This document shows positions 50,379 through 59,376 of a DNA stretch of 64,000 nt, one piece after another; within the stretch, counting starts at the first letter, position 1; each line of letters begins with the position of its first letter. The stretch is from assembly GCF_002127265.1 (NCBI RefSeq), contig NZ_NFUU01000001.1, positions 2,240,040-2,304,039 of the forward strand, in the 5' to 3' direction. Both the position numbers and the translations under genes were made by a program. The notes below the pieces were generated by a model. That model was not told where the DNA came from and did not search any database. It saw only the letters and a list, made by a program, of their open reading frames with translations. The stretch is from Hydrogenophaga sp. IBVHS1 (GTDB lineage: Bacteria > Pseudomonadota > Gammaproteobacteria > Burkholderiales > Burkholderiaceae_C).

Positions 50379-51365
50379 TCAACGGTTGGTCACGGGATAG
50401 ACGCCTTGCGGCCGCCACAGCAGGATGGCGACCATCAGCGCAATGTTGGAGAACAGCGCCACCTTCGGAGCCAGGAAGCCGGTGTAGTTGGCCATCAGGC
50501 CCACCAGCAGCGCACCAATGAGCGCGCCCGTGGTGGAACCCAGGCCACCGATGATGATGACGATGAAGATCAGCACGTTGACCTGCGCGCCCATCTGCGG
50601 AATCACGCTCTGCTGGTACAGGCCCCACATCACACCACCCAGGCCGGCGAGCGCGCTGCCCACCACGAACACGCCGATGAACAGCTGGCGGATGCGGTAG
50701 CCGAGCGATTCGACCATTTCGCGGTCCTGCACACCGGCGCGCACCAGCAGGCCTACCTTGGTGCGGTTCAGTGTCCACACCATCGCCGCAAACACCGCCA
50801 CGCCGACCAGCACCGCGAGCAGGCGGTATTTCTCCACCGCCGCGTCGCCAAAGATGAAGGAGCCACGCAGGCTTTCGGGCAGCGGCAGCGCAATCTGCTC
50901 GGGGCCCCACACCACCTTGATGAGTTCCTCACCGATGATCATGCCGCCCATGGTGATGAGAATCTGCTTCAGGTGCATGCCGTACACGGGGCGAATAATC
51001 AACCGCTCGAACACCCAGCCCAGCGCGCCGGCCACTGCCATGGCCACCAGCATGGCCGGCAACAGCGCCACCAGGTTCAGCCACAGGCTGTCGGCCGTGG
51101 TGAAACTGTTCATGCTGCCCAGCACGGTGGTGGCCACGAAGGCACCGAGCGCGATGAACACGCCGTGGCCGAAGTTGAGCACGTCCATGAGGCCGAACAC
51201 CAGCGTGAGACCCGATGCAATGATGAAGATGATCATGCCCATGGCAAGGCCCGCCACCGTGAGCGTGATCCAGGTGGAGCCACTGCCCACCGCTGGCAGG
51301 GCCAGCAGCGCGAGCACGGGCACGAGTGCCAGCGGCTTCCAGTCGAAGTCGACGTTGAGTTTCAT
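50379..51365 (-). CDS. ABC permease LivH (second Liv-type system)
   Basis: A 328-residue LivH-type permease with SGLTLVFGLMDVLNFGHGVF and the loop RTKVGLLVRAGVQDREMVESLGY. The start at 51365 (MKLNVDFDWKP) follows GGGAGGTCCT. A GC-rich repeat separates it from livF2. Confidence 0.9.
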   Translation of the reverse strand: MKLNVDFDWKPLALVPVLALLALPAVGSGSTWITLTVAGLAMGMIIFIIASGLTLVFGLMDVLNFGHGVFIALGAFVATTVLGSMNSFTTADSLWLNLVALLPAMLVAMAVAGALGWVFERLIIRPVYGMHLKQILITMGGMIIGEELIKVVWGPEQIALPLPESLRGSFIFGDAAVEKYRLLAVLVGVAVFAAMVWTLNRTKVGLLVRAGVQDREMVESLGYRIRQLFIGVFVVGSALAGLGGVMWGLYQQSVIPQMGAQVNVLIFIVIIIGGLGSTTGALIGALLVGLMANYTGFLAPKVALFSNIALMVAILLWRPQGVYPVTNR

Positions 51366-51378
51366 AGGACCTCCCGCT

Positions 51379-51446
51379 GGGCCGCCCCAAGGGAGGCCCG
51401 CCCCTCTCGGAGGGGCAGCGAAAACACGAAGTGATGAGCGTGGGGT
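51379..51446. repeat. GC-rich dispersed repeat between livF2 and livH2
   Basis: The element starts GGGCCGCCCCAAGGGAGGCC and includes hairpin arms CCCCTCTCGGAGGGG, then ends in GAGCGTGGGG. A diverged inverted copy lies at 61923-62005. It looks like an intergenic repeat family carried in several copies. Confidence 0.6.
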
Positions 51447-51447
51447 G

Positions 51448-52185
51448 TCATTGGTGCGCTCCCAAAGACAAGCCGAGCAGCCTGGATTGCAGGTTCTCAT
51501 CGGCGGCCAGTTCGGCCATCGAGCCGCTGTGCACCACACGTCCATCGTCCATCACGGCCACGGTGTCGCCGAGCTGGCGCGCGAAGTTGAAGTTCTGCTC
51601 CACCAGCAGGATGGTGGTCTTCGCGGCCTTGAGTTCGCGGAAGGCTGCGATCATGTTCTGAATGATCGCGGGTGCAAGGCCCTTGCTGGGTTCGTCGATC
51701 AGCAGCAGCTTGCGCGGCTCAACGATGGCGCGCGATACCGCAAGCATCTGCTTCTGCCCGCCGCTGAGCTTGCCAGCCGGGTGCAGCCAGAACTTCTTCA
51801 TGGCGGGGAACAGGCCAAAGATCCATTCGAGCCGTTGCGTGTCGATGTCGTCCAGCGTGCGTGCACCGCGTGCGGCCAGCAGCATGTTCTCGCGCACCGA
51901 AAGATCCGAGAAGATGCCCATGCTCTCGGGCACGTAGGCCACACCGCTCTGCGCAATGTCGGGCGTGGGCCGCTGGGTGATGTCCACGCCGTCGAGCGTG
52001 AGCGTGCCCTGGCTTGCGTGCCACAGGCCCATGATGGTGCGCAGCGTGGTGGTCTTGCCCGCGCCGTTGCGGCCCAGCAGCATGGTCATCTGGCCCTCTG
52101 GAACCGTGAGGTCGACGCCATGGAGGATGTGGTACGCGCCGATGTGGGTGTGAACCCCTTGGAGCGTCAACAGGTTCTGGCTCAT
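51448..52185 (-). CDS. ABC transporter ATPase LivF (second Liv-type system)
   Basis: A 245-residue ATPase with intact Walker A GRNGAGKTTT, signature LSGGQKQMLAVSRAI and Walker B LLLIDEPSKGLAP. The start overlaps the livG2 stop as ATGA. It pairs with LivG2 to drive LivH2-LivM2. Confidence 0.93.
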   Translation of the reverse strand: MSQNLLTLQGVHTHIGAYHILHGVDLTVPEGQMTMLLGRNGAGKTTTLRTIMGLWHASQGTLTLDGVDITQRPTPDIAQSGVAYVPESMGIFSDLSVRENMLLAARGARTLDDIDTQRLEWIFGLFPAMKKFWLHPAGKLSGGQKQMLAVSRAIVEPRKLLLIDEPSKGLAPAIIQNMIAAFRELKAAKTTILLVEQNFNFARQLGDTVAVMDDGRVVHSGSMAELAADENLQSRLLGLSLGAHQ

Positions 52186-52943
52186 TCCACCACCTCTTCT
52201 TCGGGATTGATGCCCAGATACGCCTGCTGCACCACCGGCGAGGCGATCACTTCGGCCGGGTCCCCATCGGCCACCAGTTCACCGTTGTGCAACACGATGA
52301 TGCGGTCCGAGAGTTCGCGCACCACGTCCATCTTGTGTTCGACCAGCAGGATGGTCTTGGTCTTGTCGTTCTTGAGTTGGCGGATCAGGTTCAGGATCAC
52401 CGGTACCTCGTCCACGCTCATGCCGGCAGTGGGTTCGTCGAACATGAACACCTGCGGCTCCAGCGCCATCAGGATGGCCACCTCGAGCTTGCGCTGATCG
52501 CCATGCGGCAGGCTCGAAGCCAGCGCATCGCACTTGTCGGCCAGCGCCACCGTTTCCAGCACCGCATCGGCCCGCTCGAGCAGATCGCGCCGGTCGCTCC
52601 AGATGCGCCACAGGTTGAGACCCGCGCCGGCCTTGGCCTGCACCGCCAGGCGCACGTTCTCGCGCACGGTGAGGTTGGGAAACAGGTTGGTGAGCTGGAA
52701 CGCGCGGCCCAGGCCAGCCTGCGCACGCGCGGGTGCACCGAGCGAAGAAATGTCTTTGCCACCCAGCAGCACGCGGCCCGCACTGGCCTTGATCTGCCCG
52801 GAGATCAGGTTGAAGTACGTCGTCTTGCCCGCACCGTTGGGGCCGACGATGGCCGTGAGCGTGCCCGGCGCGAACGCGCACGAGACGGCACTCACCGCCA
52901 CGTGCCCGCCGAAGCGGACCGTGAGGTCTTGGGTTTCAAGCAT
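52182..52943 (-). CDS. ABC transporter ATPase LivG (second Liv-type system)
   Basis: A 253-residue ATPase with Walker A GPNGAGKTTYF, a LivG-type signature LPHGDQRKLEVAI and Walker B FMFDEPTAGMSVDE. It follows the binding-protein gene across a 115-bp spacer (52944-53058) that contains a hairpin repeat. Confidence 0.92.
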   Translation of the reverse strand: MLETQDLTVRFGGHVAVSAVSCAFAPGTLTAIVGPNGAGKTTYFNLISGQIKASAGRVLLGGKDISSLGAPARAQAGLGRAFQLTNLFPNLTVRENVRLAVQAKAGAGLNLWRIWSDRRDLLERADAVLETVALADKCDALASSLPHGDQRKLEVAILMALEPQVFMFDEPTAGMSVDEVPVILNLIRQLKNDKTKTILLVEHKMDVVRELSDRIIVLHNGELVADGDPAEVIASPVVQQAYLGINPEEEVVE

Positions 52944-53016
52944 TGAGAGAACTCCGCCGAAGCGCGTTTCAATTCGAGAATGCCGCGGAACCGGCTCTGC
53001 CGGGCCGCAGGCGTTG

Positions 53017-53058
53017 TCCCCCTTTACAAGGGGGAAGCCGCGTCAGCGGCGCAGGGGG
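53017..53058. repeat. Hairpin repeat downstream of livK2
   Basis: CCCCCTTTACAAGGGGG is a small stem-loop, followed by GGAAGCCGCGTCAGCGGCGC, which itself contains GCCGC and GCGGC arms. The second part recurs almost unchanged at 58242-58271, also directly after a binding-protein gene. Confidence 0.65.
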
Positions 53059-54267
53059 TTACCGTTTGTTCCGGATCGGAATTGCCAAGTCCTCAGGCTT
53101 GATCTCGCGCACCAGCTCAGGCACACCCCACGCAAACGCCGGGTCCACCTTGATCTTGAAGTGGTACATGCTCTGCATCGCCTGGTGGTCTTCCTTGCGG
53201 AAGGTCATCTTGCCCTTGGGCGTGTCGAAGCTCATGCCTTCCATGGTGGTGATGAGCTTTTCGGTGTTGGTGTCGCCGTTGGTTTTCTTGAGCGCAGTCA
53301 CCACGGCCATCGCGGCGCTGAAGCCACCGGCGGTGAAGAAATCAGGCGGCGTCTTGTACTGGCGGTAGTGCTCGGCCACCATGGCGTCGTTTACCGGGTT
53401 CTTGGGGATGCCGAAGTAGTAGTACAGCGCGCCTTCCATGCCGGGGAAGTTCTTGTAGGCCACCATCGCCGGCAGGATGTTGCCGCCCGTGGCGAGCTTG
53501 ATGCCGTAGCGCTTGTCCAGCTCCATTTCAGCGATCTTGCCGAAAGGCGTGGGCGCACCCGACCAGCCCACCGAGATGTACTTGTTGCCCGGCTGGTCCT
53601 TGAGCTTGTCGACGATGCGCAGCAGACCGGCGGTGAAATCGGTCGTGCCCACGGGCAGGTATTCCTCGTGAACGATCTTGGCCTTCTTGATGAAGTCCTT
53701 GGCGGCCTTCACGCCGTCGCGGCCAAAGGCGTTGTCGTTGGCCAGCGTGGCCACCACGTTGCCCGGCTGGTCGAGTGCCACGGCGTTGGCGGCGGCGTCC
53801 TGGCTGCTGTTGCGGCCGGTTCGGAAGATGTACTTGTTCCACTTGTCACCGGTGATGGAGTCGGCCACAGCGGGCTCCACCAGCAGGATCTTCTTGTATT
53901 CCTCGGCCACCGGCAGCATGGCCAGTGCCACGGGCGAAGCCGTGGGACCGATGGCCAGGTCCACCTTGTCGTCGGCGTAGGCGGCGGCCAGCAGGCTCTT
54001 GCCCACGTCAGGCTTGCCCTGGTCGTCCTTCTCGATCACCACGATCTTCTTGCCACCCACCATCATCGTGCCCTGCGTGGCGTAGTTCAGGCCCATCATC
54101 AGGCCCGCCTGGGTCTGCTTGGCATAGGCCTCGAGCGGGCCGGTTTTGCTGTGGATGTGGGCAATGCGAATCTCGCCCTTGTTCGCTTGAGCGGATGCGA
54201 GGGAGGTGCCCAGCGCGGCCGAGCAGGCGAGCGCGATGACCGCCAGACGGCGGGTGGTGTGAGTCAT
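53059..54267 (-). CDS. LivK-type substrate-binding protein (second Liv-type system)
   Basis: A 402-residue type I binding protein with a signal peptide (about 1-27, ending LASAQA). The mature part starts NKGEIRIAHIHSKTGPLEAYA. It resembles amide- or aromatic-acid-binding Liv proteins more than classic LivK. AGGAGACAAGAC precedes the ATG. It is the first gene behind a sigma-54-type promoter and directly follows the regulator gene. Confidence 0.9.
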   Translation of the reverse strand: MTHTTRRLAVIALACSAALGTSLASAQANKGEIRIAHIHSKTGPLEAYAKQTQAGLMMGLNYATQGTMMVGGKKIVVIEKDDQGKPDVGKSLLAAAYADDKVDLAIGPTASPVALAMLPVAEEYKKILLVEPAVADSITGDKWNKYIFRTGRNSSQDAAANAVALDQPGNVVATLANDNAFGRDGVKAAKDFIKKAKIVHEEYLPVGTTDFTAGLLRIVDKLKDQPGNKYISVGWSGAPTPFGKIAEMELDKRYGIKLATGGNILPAMVAYKNFPGMEGALYYYFGIPKNPVNDAMVAEHYRQYKTPPDFFTAGGFSAAMAVVTALKKTNGDTNTEKLITTMEGMSFDTPKGKMTFRKEDHQAMQSMYHFKIKVDPAFAWGVPELVREIKPEDLAIPIRNKR

Positions 54268-54319
54268 GTCTTGTCTCCTGGTTTGAACTGTCACAGCGCG
54301 GGGCGCCGTGACCGTGCTT

Positions 54320-54335
54320 TGCAGGGTTCGTGCCA
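54320..54335 (-). promoter_or_regulatory. Sigma-54 promoter of the second liv operon
   Basis: On the minus strand TGGCACGAACCCTGCA has GG and GC separated by 10 bp, the sigma-54 -24/-12 pattern, and departs from TGGCACG-N4-TTGC at one base. Transcription would start near 54310, about 43 bases before the livK2 ATG. Confidence 0.8.
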
Positions 54336-54384
54336 GGAAACAGAGCGTTGATTTGAAAAGGGATTTTTTAGACGCCTCATGAAC

Positions 54385-54454
54385 CGTCCAGAATTCAGAC
54401 AAATCCACTCATGTAAATCGTCTGAATTTCAGACGATCGTCTGAAATTCAGACA
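54385..54454. promoter_or_regulatory. Tandem palindromes, probable enhancer sites
   Basis: CGTCTGAATTTCAGACG (54419-54435) is a perfect palindrome around a central T. CGTCTGAAATTCAGACA (54438-54454) follows 2 bp away. A weaker copy is at 54385-54401 (14 of 17 matches to the second). Centres lie about 83, 117 and 136 bp before the predicted start site. The first two overlap the last codons of the activator gene. Confidence 0.75.
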
Positions 54455-55910
54455 GATCGCCCTGTCCCGCGAGCCGGTCATAAAGGCTCGCTCTGGAGAT
54501 GCCAAGCAAGCGCGCGGCGGCCGTGCGGTTGCCGCCGGTTTGCGCCAGCGCGAGCCCAATGGCGCGCTGCTCCAGCTCGGCGATCTGCTCCGGCAACGGC
54601 CGCAGGTCGCCGGCCGGCAGCGGCCGCGGCACGCTGCGCGCCACCGCAGTCGGCGCCAGCGCAGGCAGCCCGGCCTCGCGCAACACGGCATCCACCTGCG
54701 CGGCCTCGATGTGGTGGGTGTCGCTGCGCAAGGCCAGTTGCTCCAGCACGTTGCGCAGCTCGCGGATGTTGCCGCGCCAGGGTTGCGCACCCAGCAGGGC
54801 CTGCGCGTCTGCGGTGAGTTCAAGTTGCGCGCCGCCGCCGCGCGCGGCGATGTCTTCGCACAGCGCTTCAATGAGGAGTGTGATGTCGTCCTGCCGCTCG
54901 CGCAGCGGTGGCACGCGAATCGGCAGCACATTGAGGCGGTAGTACAGGTCTTCGCGGAAGCTGCCTTCGCGCACCATCTGCTGCAGATCGCGCGAGGTGG
55001 CCGCCACCACGCGCACGTCAAAGCTCACCAGCTTGTTGGACCCCAGCGGCTCGATCTCGCCTTCCTGCAAGGCGCGCAGCAACTTGACCTGCACCGACAT
55101 CGGCATGTCGCCCAGCTCATCAAGGAACAGCGTGCCGCCGTCGGCCAGTTTGAACTTGCCGTCGCGCCCCTTTTTGTCCGCACCGGTGTACGCCCCGGGT
55201 GCCACACCAAAGAATTCGGCCTCCAGCAAGGTGTCGGGCACGGCCGCCATGTTCACGCTCACAAAAGGACGACCGGCGCGCGGTGAAGCCGCATGGATGG
55301 CGTGCGCCAGCAATTCCTTGCCGGTTCCGGTCTCGCCCAGCAGCAACACCGGGCTGGCCGATTGCGCCGCGCGGCGCGCCTGGCGTTTCACCTCCAGCGC
55401 GGCGGCGCTGCTGCCCACGAAGCTGGCAAACGTGTATTTGGTGCGGCGCTGGCTGGCAAGTTCGCGGCGCGCTTCGCTCAAATCCTGCTCGAGCCGCGCG
55501 AACTTGCTGATGAGGGGTTGCAGTGTGGTTTCGGGATGATCGAACAGCACGATTCCGAGCACGCCGATCACCTCGCCCGCGTCGTCGCGCAGTGGAATGC
55601 GGCTGACCACAAAGGTGCCGGCGCGGTTGGTGAGCAGGTCGATGAGGATGGGCTTGCCGGTGGCCAGCACCTGGTGCATCTGCGTGTTCTGCACGACGCG
55701 TGAAACCGGGTGGCCCACGAAGTCTTCCTCGCGCTCGAAACCGAGCGCGGGCAGGAAGCGGCGGTACTGGTCGTTGATCCACACCACACGGCCATCGCGG
55801 TCCACCAGCATCATGCCTTCGCTGGCGTTGGCGAACAGCTCGAACATCGACCTGGCGGCCAGTTCAAGAATGCTTTGCGCGTCGCGTGGGAGGCGGTCGT
55901 CACGGGTCAT
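54429..55910 (-). CDS. Sigma-54-dependent activator (PAS-AAA+-Fis)
   Basis: A 493-residue enhancer-binding protein. A PAS domain covers about residues 20-130. The AAA+ domain has Walker A GETGTGKE, the sigma-54 contact loop GAYTGA and Walker B GGTLFLDELGDMP. A Fis-type HTH ends it (NRTAAARLLGISRASLYDRL). There is no receiver domain, so a ligand is probably sensed by the PAS domain. The next gene downstream has a sigma-54 promoter. Confidence 0.93.
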   Translation of the reverse strand: MTRDDRLPRDAQSILELAARSMFELFANASEGMMLVDRDGRVVWINDQYRRFLPALGFEREEDFVGHPVSRVVQNTQMHQVLATGKPILIDLLTNRAGTFVVSRIPLRDDAGEVIGVLGIVLFDHPETTLQPLISKFARLEQDLSEARRELASQRRTKYTFASFVGSSAAALEVKRQARRAAQSASPVLLLGETGTGKELLAHAIHAASPRAGRPFVSVNMAAVPDTLLEAEFFGVAPGAYTGADKKGRDGKFKLADGGTLFLDELGDMPMSVQVKLLRALQEGEIEPLGSNKLVSFDVRVVAATSRDLQQMVREGSFREDLYYRLNVLPIRVPPLRERQDDITLLIEALCEDIAARGGGAQLELTADAQALLGAQPWRGNIRELRNVLEQLALRSDTHHIEAAQVDAVLREAGLPALAPTAVARSVPRPLPAGDLRPLPEQIAELEQRAIGLALAQTGGNRTAAARLLGISRASLYDRLAGQGDLSEFQTIV

Positions 55911-55949
55911 TTCCGAATGGTACCCCCGGTGGTGGATCCGGCCATCGGC

Positions 55950-56031
55950 GGCCATGGGGCACGGCTCCGCGAATGTCCCCCGGGGCCTGTGGCCCCTCCT
56001 CCTTCATTTCGCTGCGCCATGCCCCATGGCC
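55950..56031. repeat. Nested inverted repeats between tctA and the activator gene
   Basis: GGCCATGGGGCA (55950-55961) pairs perfectly with TGCCCCATGGCC (56020-56031). Between them lies a hairpin, GGGGCC-TGT-GGCCCC (55982-55996). The 178-bp gap 55911-56088 has no gene and probably holds the activator promoter. Confidence 0.55.
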
Positions 56032-56088
56032 GTCGATGACCTCGTTGGCTCTCGAACGGTCGCGCGCACACATCGCGCCCGCGAGGTC

Positions 56089-57582
56089 CTAAACCGCAAC
56101 CCGCCGCGCCAACAAGCGCGGCAACACCAGCACCAGCACCACGATGGCAAGCAGAGTCGCCGACATGGGCCGCTGCAGAAACACCATCCAGCTGCCTTCA
56201 CCGATGGACACGGCGTTGCGCATCTGCGCCTCTGCCATCGGCCCAAGGATCAGCCCCACGATCACCGGCGCGGTAGGAAAGTCGTAGCGACGCATCACCA
56301 CACCGAGCAAACCCAGGCCGTACATGAGGAACAGGTCGAACGCGCTCTGGCGCATGCCGTACACACCCACGGTGGCGAAGATCAGGATGCCCGCGTAAAG
56401 CTGCGGACGCGGAATCTTCAGCAGCTTCACCCACAGGCCCACCAGCGGCAGGTTCAACACCAGCAACATCACGTTGCCGATGTAGAGCGAAGCAATCAAG
56501 GCCCACACCAGCGCCGAAGAAGTCTGGAACAGTTGCGGCCCTGCGTTGATGCCGTAGTTCTGCAACGCACTCAGCAGGATGGCCGCGGTGACCGACGTGG
56601 GAATGCCCAGCGTGAGCAGCGGCACCAGCGTGGCTGTTACAGCCGCGTTGTTCGCCGCCTCGGGGCCGGCCACGCCTTCGATGGCACCGGTGCTGCCGAA
56701 CTCGGCCTTGTGCTCGGGCGAAGCCAGCTTGCGCTCGGTGGCGTAGCTGAGGAAAGTGGGAATCTCCGTGCCCCCCGCCGGGATGGTGCCGAACGGAAAA
56801 CCAATGGCGGTGCCACGCAACCAGGCGGGCCACGAACGGCGCCACTCGCTGCGTGTCATGTGCGCCTTGGTCATCTTGTTCATGCTGGCTTCGCTGCGGC
56901 CTTCGTAGAGCGCGTTGTAGAGCGCCTCGGCCACCGCAAACAGACCCACGGCCACCAGCACCACTTCAATGCCGTCCATGAATTCCAGCACGCCCGCCGT
57001 ATAGCGCACCTGCGCGGTGATCTGGTCGATGCCGATGAGACCGAGTGCGAGGCCAAAGAACAGCGCCGTGAGCCCACGCAGGGTGCTCTGACCCAGCACC
57101 GCGCTGACTGTGGTGAAGGCCAGCAGCATGAGGCAGAAATACTCAGGCGGGCCAAGCTGCACGGCGAACTGCGCCAGCATGGGCGCAAACAACGTGACCA
57201 GAATAGTGGCGATGGTGCCGGCCACGAAGGAGCCGATGGCCGCGCTCGCCAGTGCCGCACCCGCGCGCCCGCTCTTGGCCATCTTGAAGCCTTCGAGCGC
57301 GGTGACCATGGTGCCGGTCTCGCCCGGGGTGTTGAGCAGGATCGACGTGGTCGAACCACCGTACATCGCACCGTAATAGATGCCGGCGAAAAAGATCATC
57401 GACGCCGTGGGTTCCACCTGGCCTGTGATGGGCAGCAGCATGGCCACCGTGACCGCCGGTCCCAGGCCCGGCAACACGCCGATGGCGGTGCCCAGCGCGC
57501 AGCCGGCAAAGGCCCACAGCAGGTTGATGGGGGTGCCCGCCGTGGCAAAGCCACCGAGCAATTGGTTGAGGGTGTCCATCAT
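56089..57582 (-). CDS. tctA: Tripartite tricarboxylate transporter large permease TctA
   Basis: A 497-residue permease with about 12 helices and TctA motifs: [17 protein letters not shown] near the N-terminus, [20 protein letters not shown], and [21 protein letters not shown]. It works with TctB and the binding protein TctC to import citrate-like acids by a cation gradient. It lies 4 bp after tctB. Confidence 0.94.
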   Translation of the reverse strand: MMDTLNQLLGGFATAGTPINLLWAFAGCALGTAIGVLPGLGPAVTVAMLLPITGQVEPTASMIFFAGIYYGAMYGGSTTSILLNTPGETGTMVTALEGFKMAKSGRAGAALASAAIGSFVAGTIATILVTLFAPMLAQFAVQLGPPEYFCLMLLAFTTVSAVLGQSTLRGLTALFFGLALGLIGIDQITAQVRYTAGVLEFMDGIEVVLVAVGLFAVAEALYNALYEGRSEASMNKMTKAHMTRSEWRRSWPAWLRGTAIGFPFGTIPAGGTEIPTFLSYATERKLASPEHKAEFGSTGAIEGVAGPEAANNAAVTATLVPLLTLGIPTSVTAAILLSALQNYGINAGPQLFQTSSALVWALIASLYIGNVMLLVLNLPLVGLWVKLLKIPRPQLYAGILIFATVGVYGMRQSAFDLFLMYGLGLLGVVMRRYDFPTAPVIVGLILGPMAEAQMRNAVSIGEGSWMVFLQRPMSATLLAIVVLVLVLPRLLARRVAV

Positions 57583-57586
57583 GGCG

Positions 57587-58114
57587 TCAGATCCATCCAG
57601 AGGCCGTGATGCCGGGCAGATTCACCGCCAGCACCTTCGTGAACAGCCAGAACACCGGCGCAGAAATGACGATGCCGATGACGGCGTCCTTCAGCGTCTG
57701 CTGCAAGTTGCCGGCCGGCTTGCCTTCACTGGCGCGCAGGCCGCGCACCGCCAGCACGAAGCACAGCGAGCAGCTGAGGATGAAGCCGATGGTGGTGATG
57801 AGCGATGCGTTGAGCAGCACGCCGGCCGAGACCCAGGCGAGTGAGCGCCAGTCGCCACGAGCGGCACCTGAGGGCTCCGGCATGTTGCGGTAGCCGCCGC
57901 GCCACACCTCCCACAGCAGCATGACGCCGCACAGCCCCAGCGCAGCACTGATCACCCAGGGCAGAAAGTTCGGGCCCACACCCGCGTAACCTGAATCCGA
58001 CGAGATATCGGTCGCGCCGTAGGCCAGCACGGCAGCAACGACCAGCGCACCCACGGCCACGGCCAGCTGGCCGGGTCGGTGAGCGGATTGAGGTGGGGTA
58101 TCAAGATGAGACAT
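57587..58114 (-). CDS. tctB: Tripartite tricarboxylate transporter small subunit TctB
   Basis: A 175-residue membrane protein with four helices, typical of TctB. The ATG at 58114 ([12 protein letters not shown]) has a GGAA site; an in-frame ATG at 58126 is possible. It precedes tctA. A 166-bp spacer with a GC-rich repeat separates it from tctC. Confidence 0.88.
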   Translation of the reverse strand: MSHLDTPPQSAHRPGQLAVAVGALVVAAVLAYGATDISSDSGYAGVGPNFLPWVISAALGLCGVMLLWEVWRGGYRNMPEPSGAARGDWRSLAWVSAGVLLNASLITTIGFILSCSLCFVLAVRGLRASEGKPAGNLQQTLKDAVIGIVISAPVFWLFTKVLAVNLPGITASGWI

Positions 58115-58206
58115 GGCGTTTTCCATGGCGCCGGAGCGCAATCAGCAACGAGAACTGCAAACCATCAAGAGGCATAGAGGGTCCGGCTACGCCGGCCCAA
58201 AATGCC

Positions 58207-58272
58207 GTCCCCCCTCCCAGCGCCAAAGGCGCGCCAGAGAGGGGGGAAGCCGCGTCAGCGGCGCAAGGGGGA
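58207..58272. repeat. Hairpin repeat downstream of tctC
   Basis: GTCCCCCCTCCCAGCGCC and a GC-rich complement (GGCGCGCCAGAGAGGGGGG) form an imperfect stem, followed by GGAAGCCGCGTCAGCGGCGC. That last part is shared with 53017-53058. It lies just after the tctC stop, inside the tct operon. Confidence 0.6.
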
Positions 58273-58280
58273 GTCCGAAT

Positions 58281-59240
58281 TCAAACCATGCCAGCGCGAA
58301 CCATCGTGGCGCGCAGCGAGGAGAAGTCCTTGTCCACGAACTCGTCGAAAGCCTTGCCGGTGAGCAGCGCGGGCGTCCAGTTGTTCTTCTCGACCGCAGC
58401 GGCCCAGGCCTTGCTCTGCGTCGCTTTCACCACCATGGCGGTCAGCGCGTCACGCTGGGCCTGGGTGATGCCGGGTGCGCCGTACACGCCGCGCCAGTTG
58501 CCGATCTCCACATCGATGCCCTGCTCTTTCAGCGTGGGCACGTTGATGCCCTTCACGCGCTGACCGGAAGTAACCGCAATCGCGCGCATCTTGCCGCTGT
58601 CGATGTACTGCTGGAATTCGCTGTAGCCGCTGCCACCAATGGTGACGTTGCCGCCCAGAATGGCTGCGGTGGCTTCACCGCCGCCACGGAAAGGCACGTA
58701 GTTGATCTTGGACGCGGGCACGCCCACCGCCTGCGCGATCTGCGCGGCCGCAATGTGCTCGGTAGCGCCGCGCGATCCGCCGCCCCACTTCACGCTGCCC
58801 GGGTCTTTCTTGAGCTGCTCGACCACGTCTTTCATGGTCTTCAGGGGCGAGTTCTCGGGCAGCACAAACACGTTGTATTCGGTGCTCAGGCGCGCAATCG
58901 GCGTGAGCTGCGTGATGGATACCGGCGGCTTGCCGGTGATCAGGCCACCGAGCATCACGGCGCCCATCACCATCAGCGCATTGGGATCACCCTTGCTGGC
59001 GTTGTAGAACTGCGCCAGGCCAATGGCACCAGCGGCTCCGCCTTTGTTCTCGTAAGTGACTGAAGAGGCCACGCCGGCATCGCGCAGGGCTTCGCCCAGC
59101 GCACGGCCAGTGCCGTCCCAGCCGCCACCGGGATTGGCGGGGATCATCATCTTGATGTTGGCGTTGGCCCAAGCCGCATTCGGCAGGGCACCCGCAGCGG
59201 CCAGAGCGGCCAGGGTCTTGAGGAAGGTATCGCGGCGCAT
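58281..59240 (-). CDS. tctC: Tricarboxylate-binding periplasmic protein TctC
   Basis: A 319-residue Bug/TctC-family protein with a signal peptide (about 1-26, ending AAWAN). The mature part begins IKMMIPANPGGGWDGTGRALG. First gene of the tctCBA operon and divergent from tctDE. GGAGACAAACC precedes the ATG. Confidence 0.92.
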   Translation of the reverse strand: MRRDTFLKTLAALAAAGALPNAAWANANIKMMIPANPGGGWDGTGRALGEALRDAGVASSVTYENKGGAAGAIGLAQFYNASKGDPNALMVMGAVMLGGLITGKPPVSITQLTPIARLSTEYNVFVLPENSPLKTMKDVVEQLKKDPGSVKWGGGSRGATEHIAAAQIAQAVGVPASKINYVPFRGGGEATAAILGGNVTIGGSGYSEFQQYIDSGKMRAIAVTSGQRVKGINVPTLKEQGIDVEIGNWRGVYGAPGITQAQRDALTAMVVKATQSKAWAAAVEKNNWTPALLTGKAFDEFVDKDFSSLRATMVRAGMV

Positions 59241-59326
59241 GGTTTGTCTCCTTGTGGGTGAAACGGACAGTCTGGATGTTGCGCCTGCACGCTGTCAATT
59301 CGCTGTCCACCATATACGGACAAACC
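59241..59326. promoter_or_regulatory. Nested inverted repeats in the tctC-tctD divergent region
   Basis: GGTTTGTC (59241-59248) pairs with GACAAACC (59319-59326), and inside it GGACAG (59265-59270) pairs with CTGTCC (59303-59308). The arms may be sites for the TctD-like regulator. No promoter is clear in the 136-bp gap. Confidence 0.35.
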
Positions 59327-59376
59327 CTAGGCGCGTGGCCGAATCACCCAGCCCCCACCCCCATAATCGTCTCCAG

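Noticed and set aside
51379..51446. Small gene between livF2 and livH2
   Set aside because: No start with ribosome binding site, and the sequence is a GC-rich repeat with another copy in the window.
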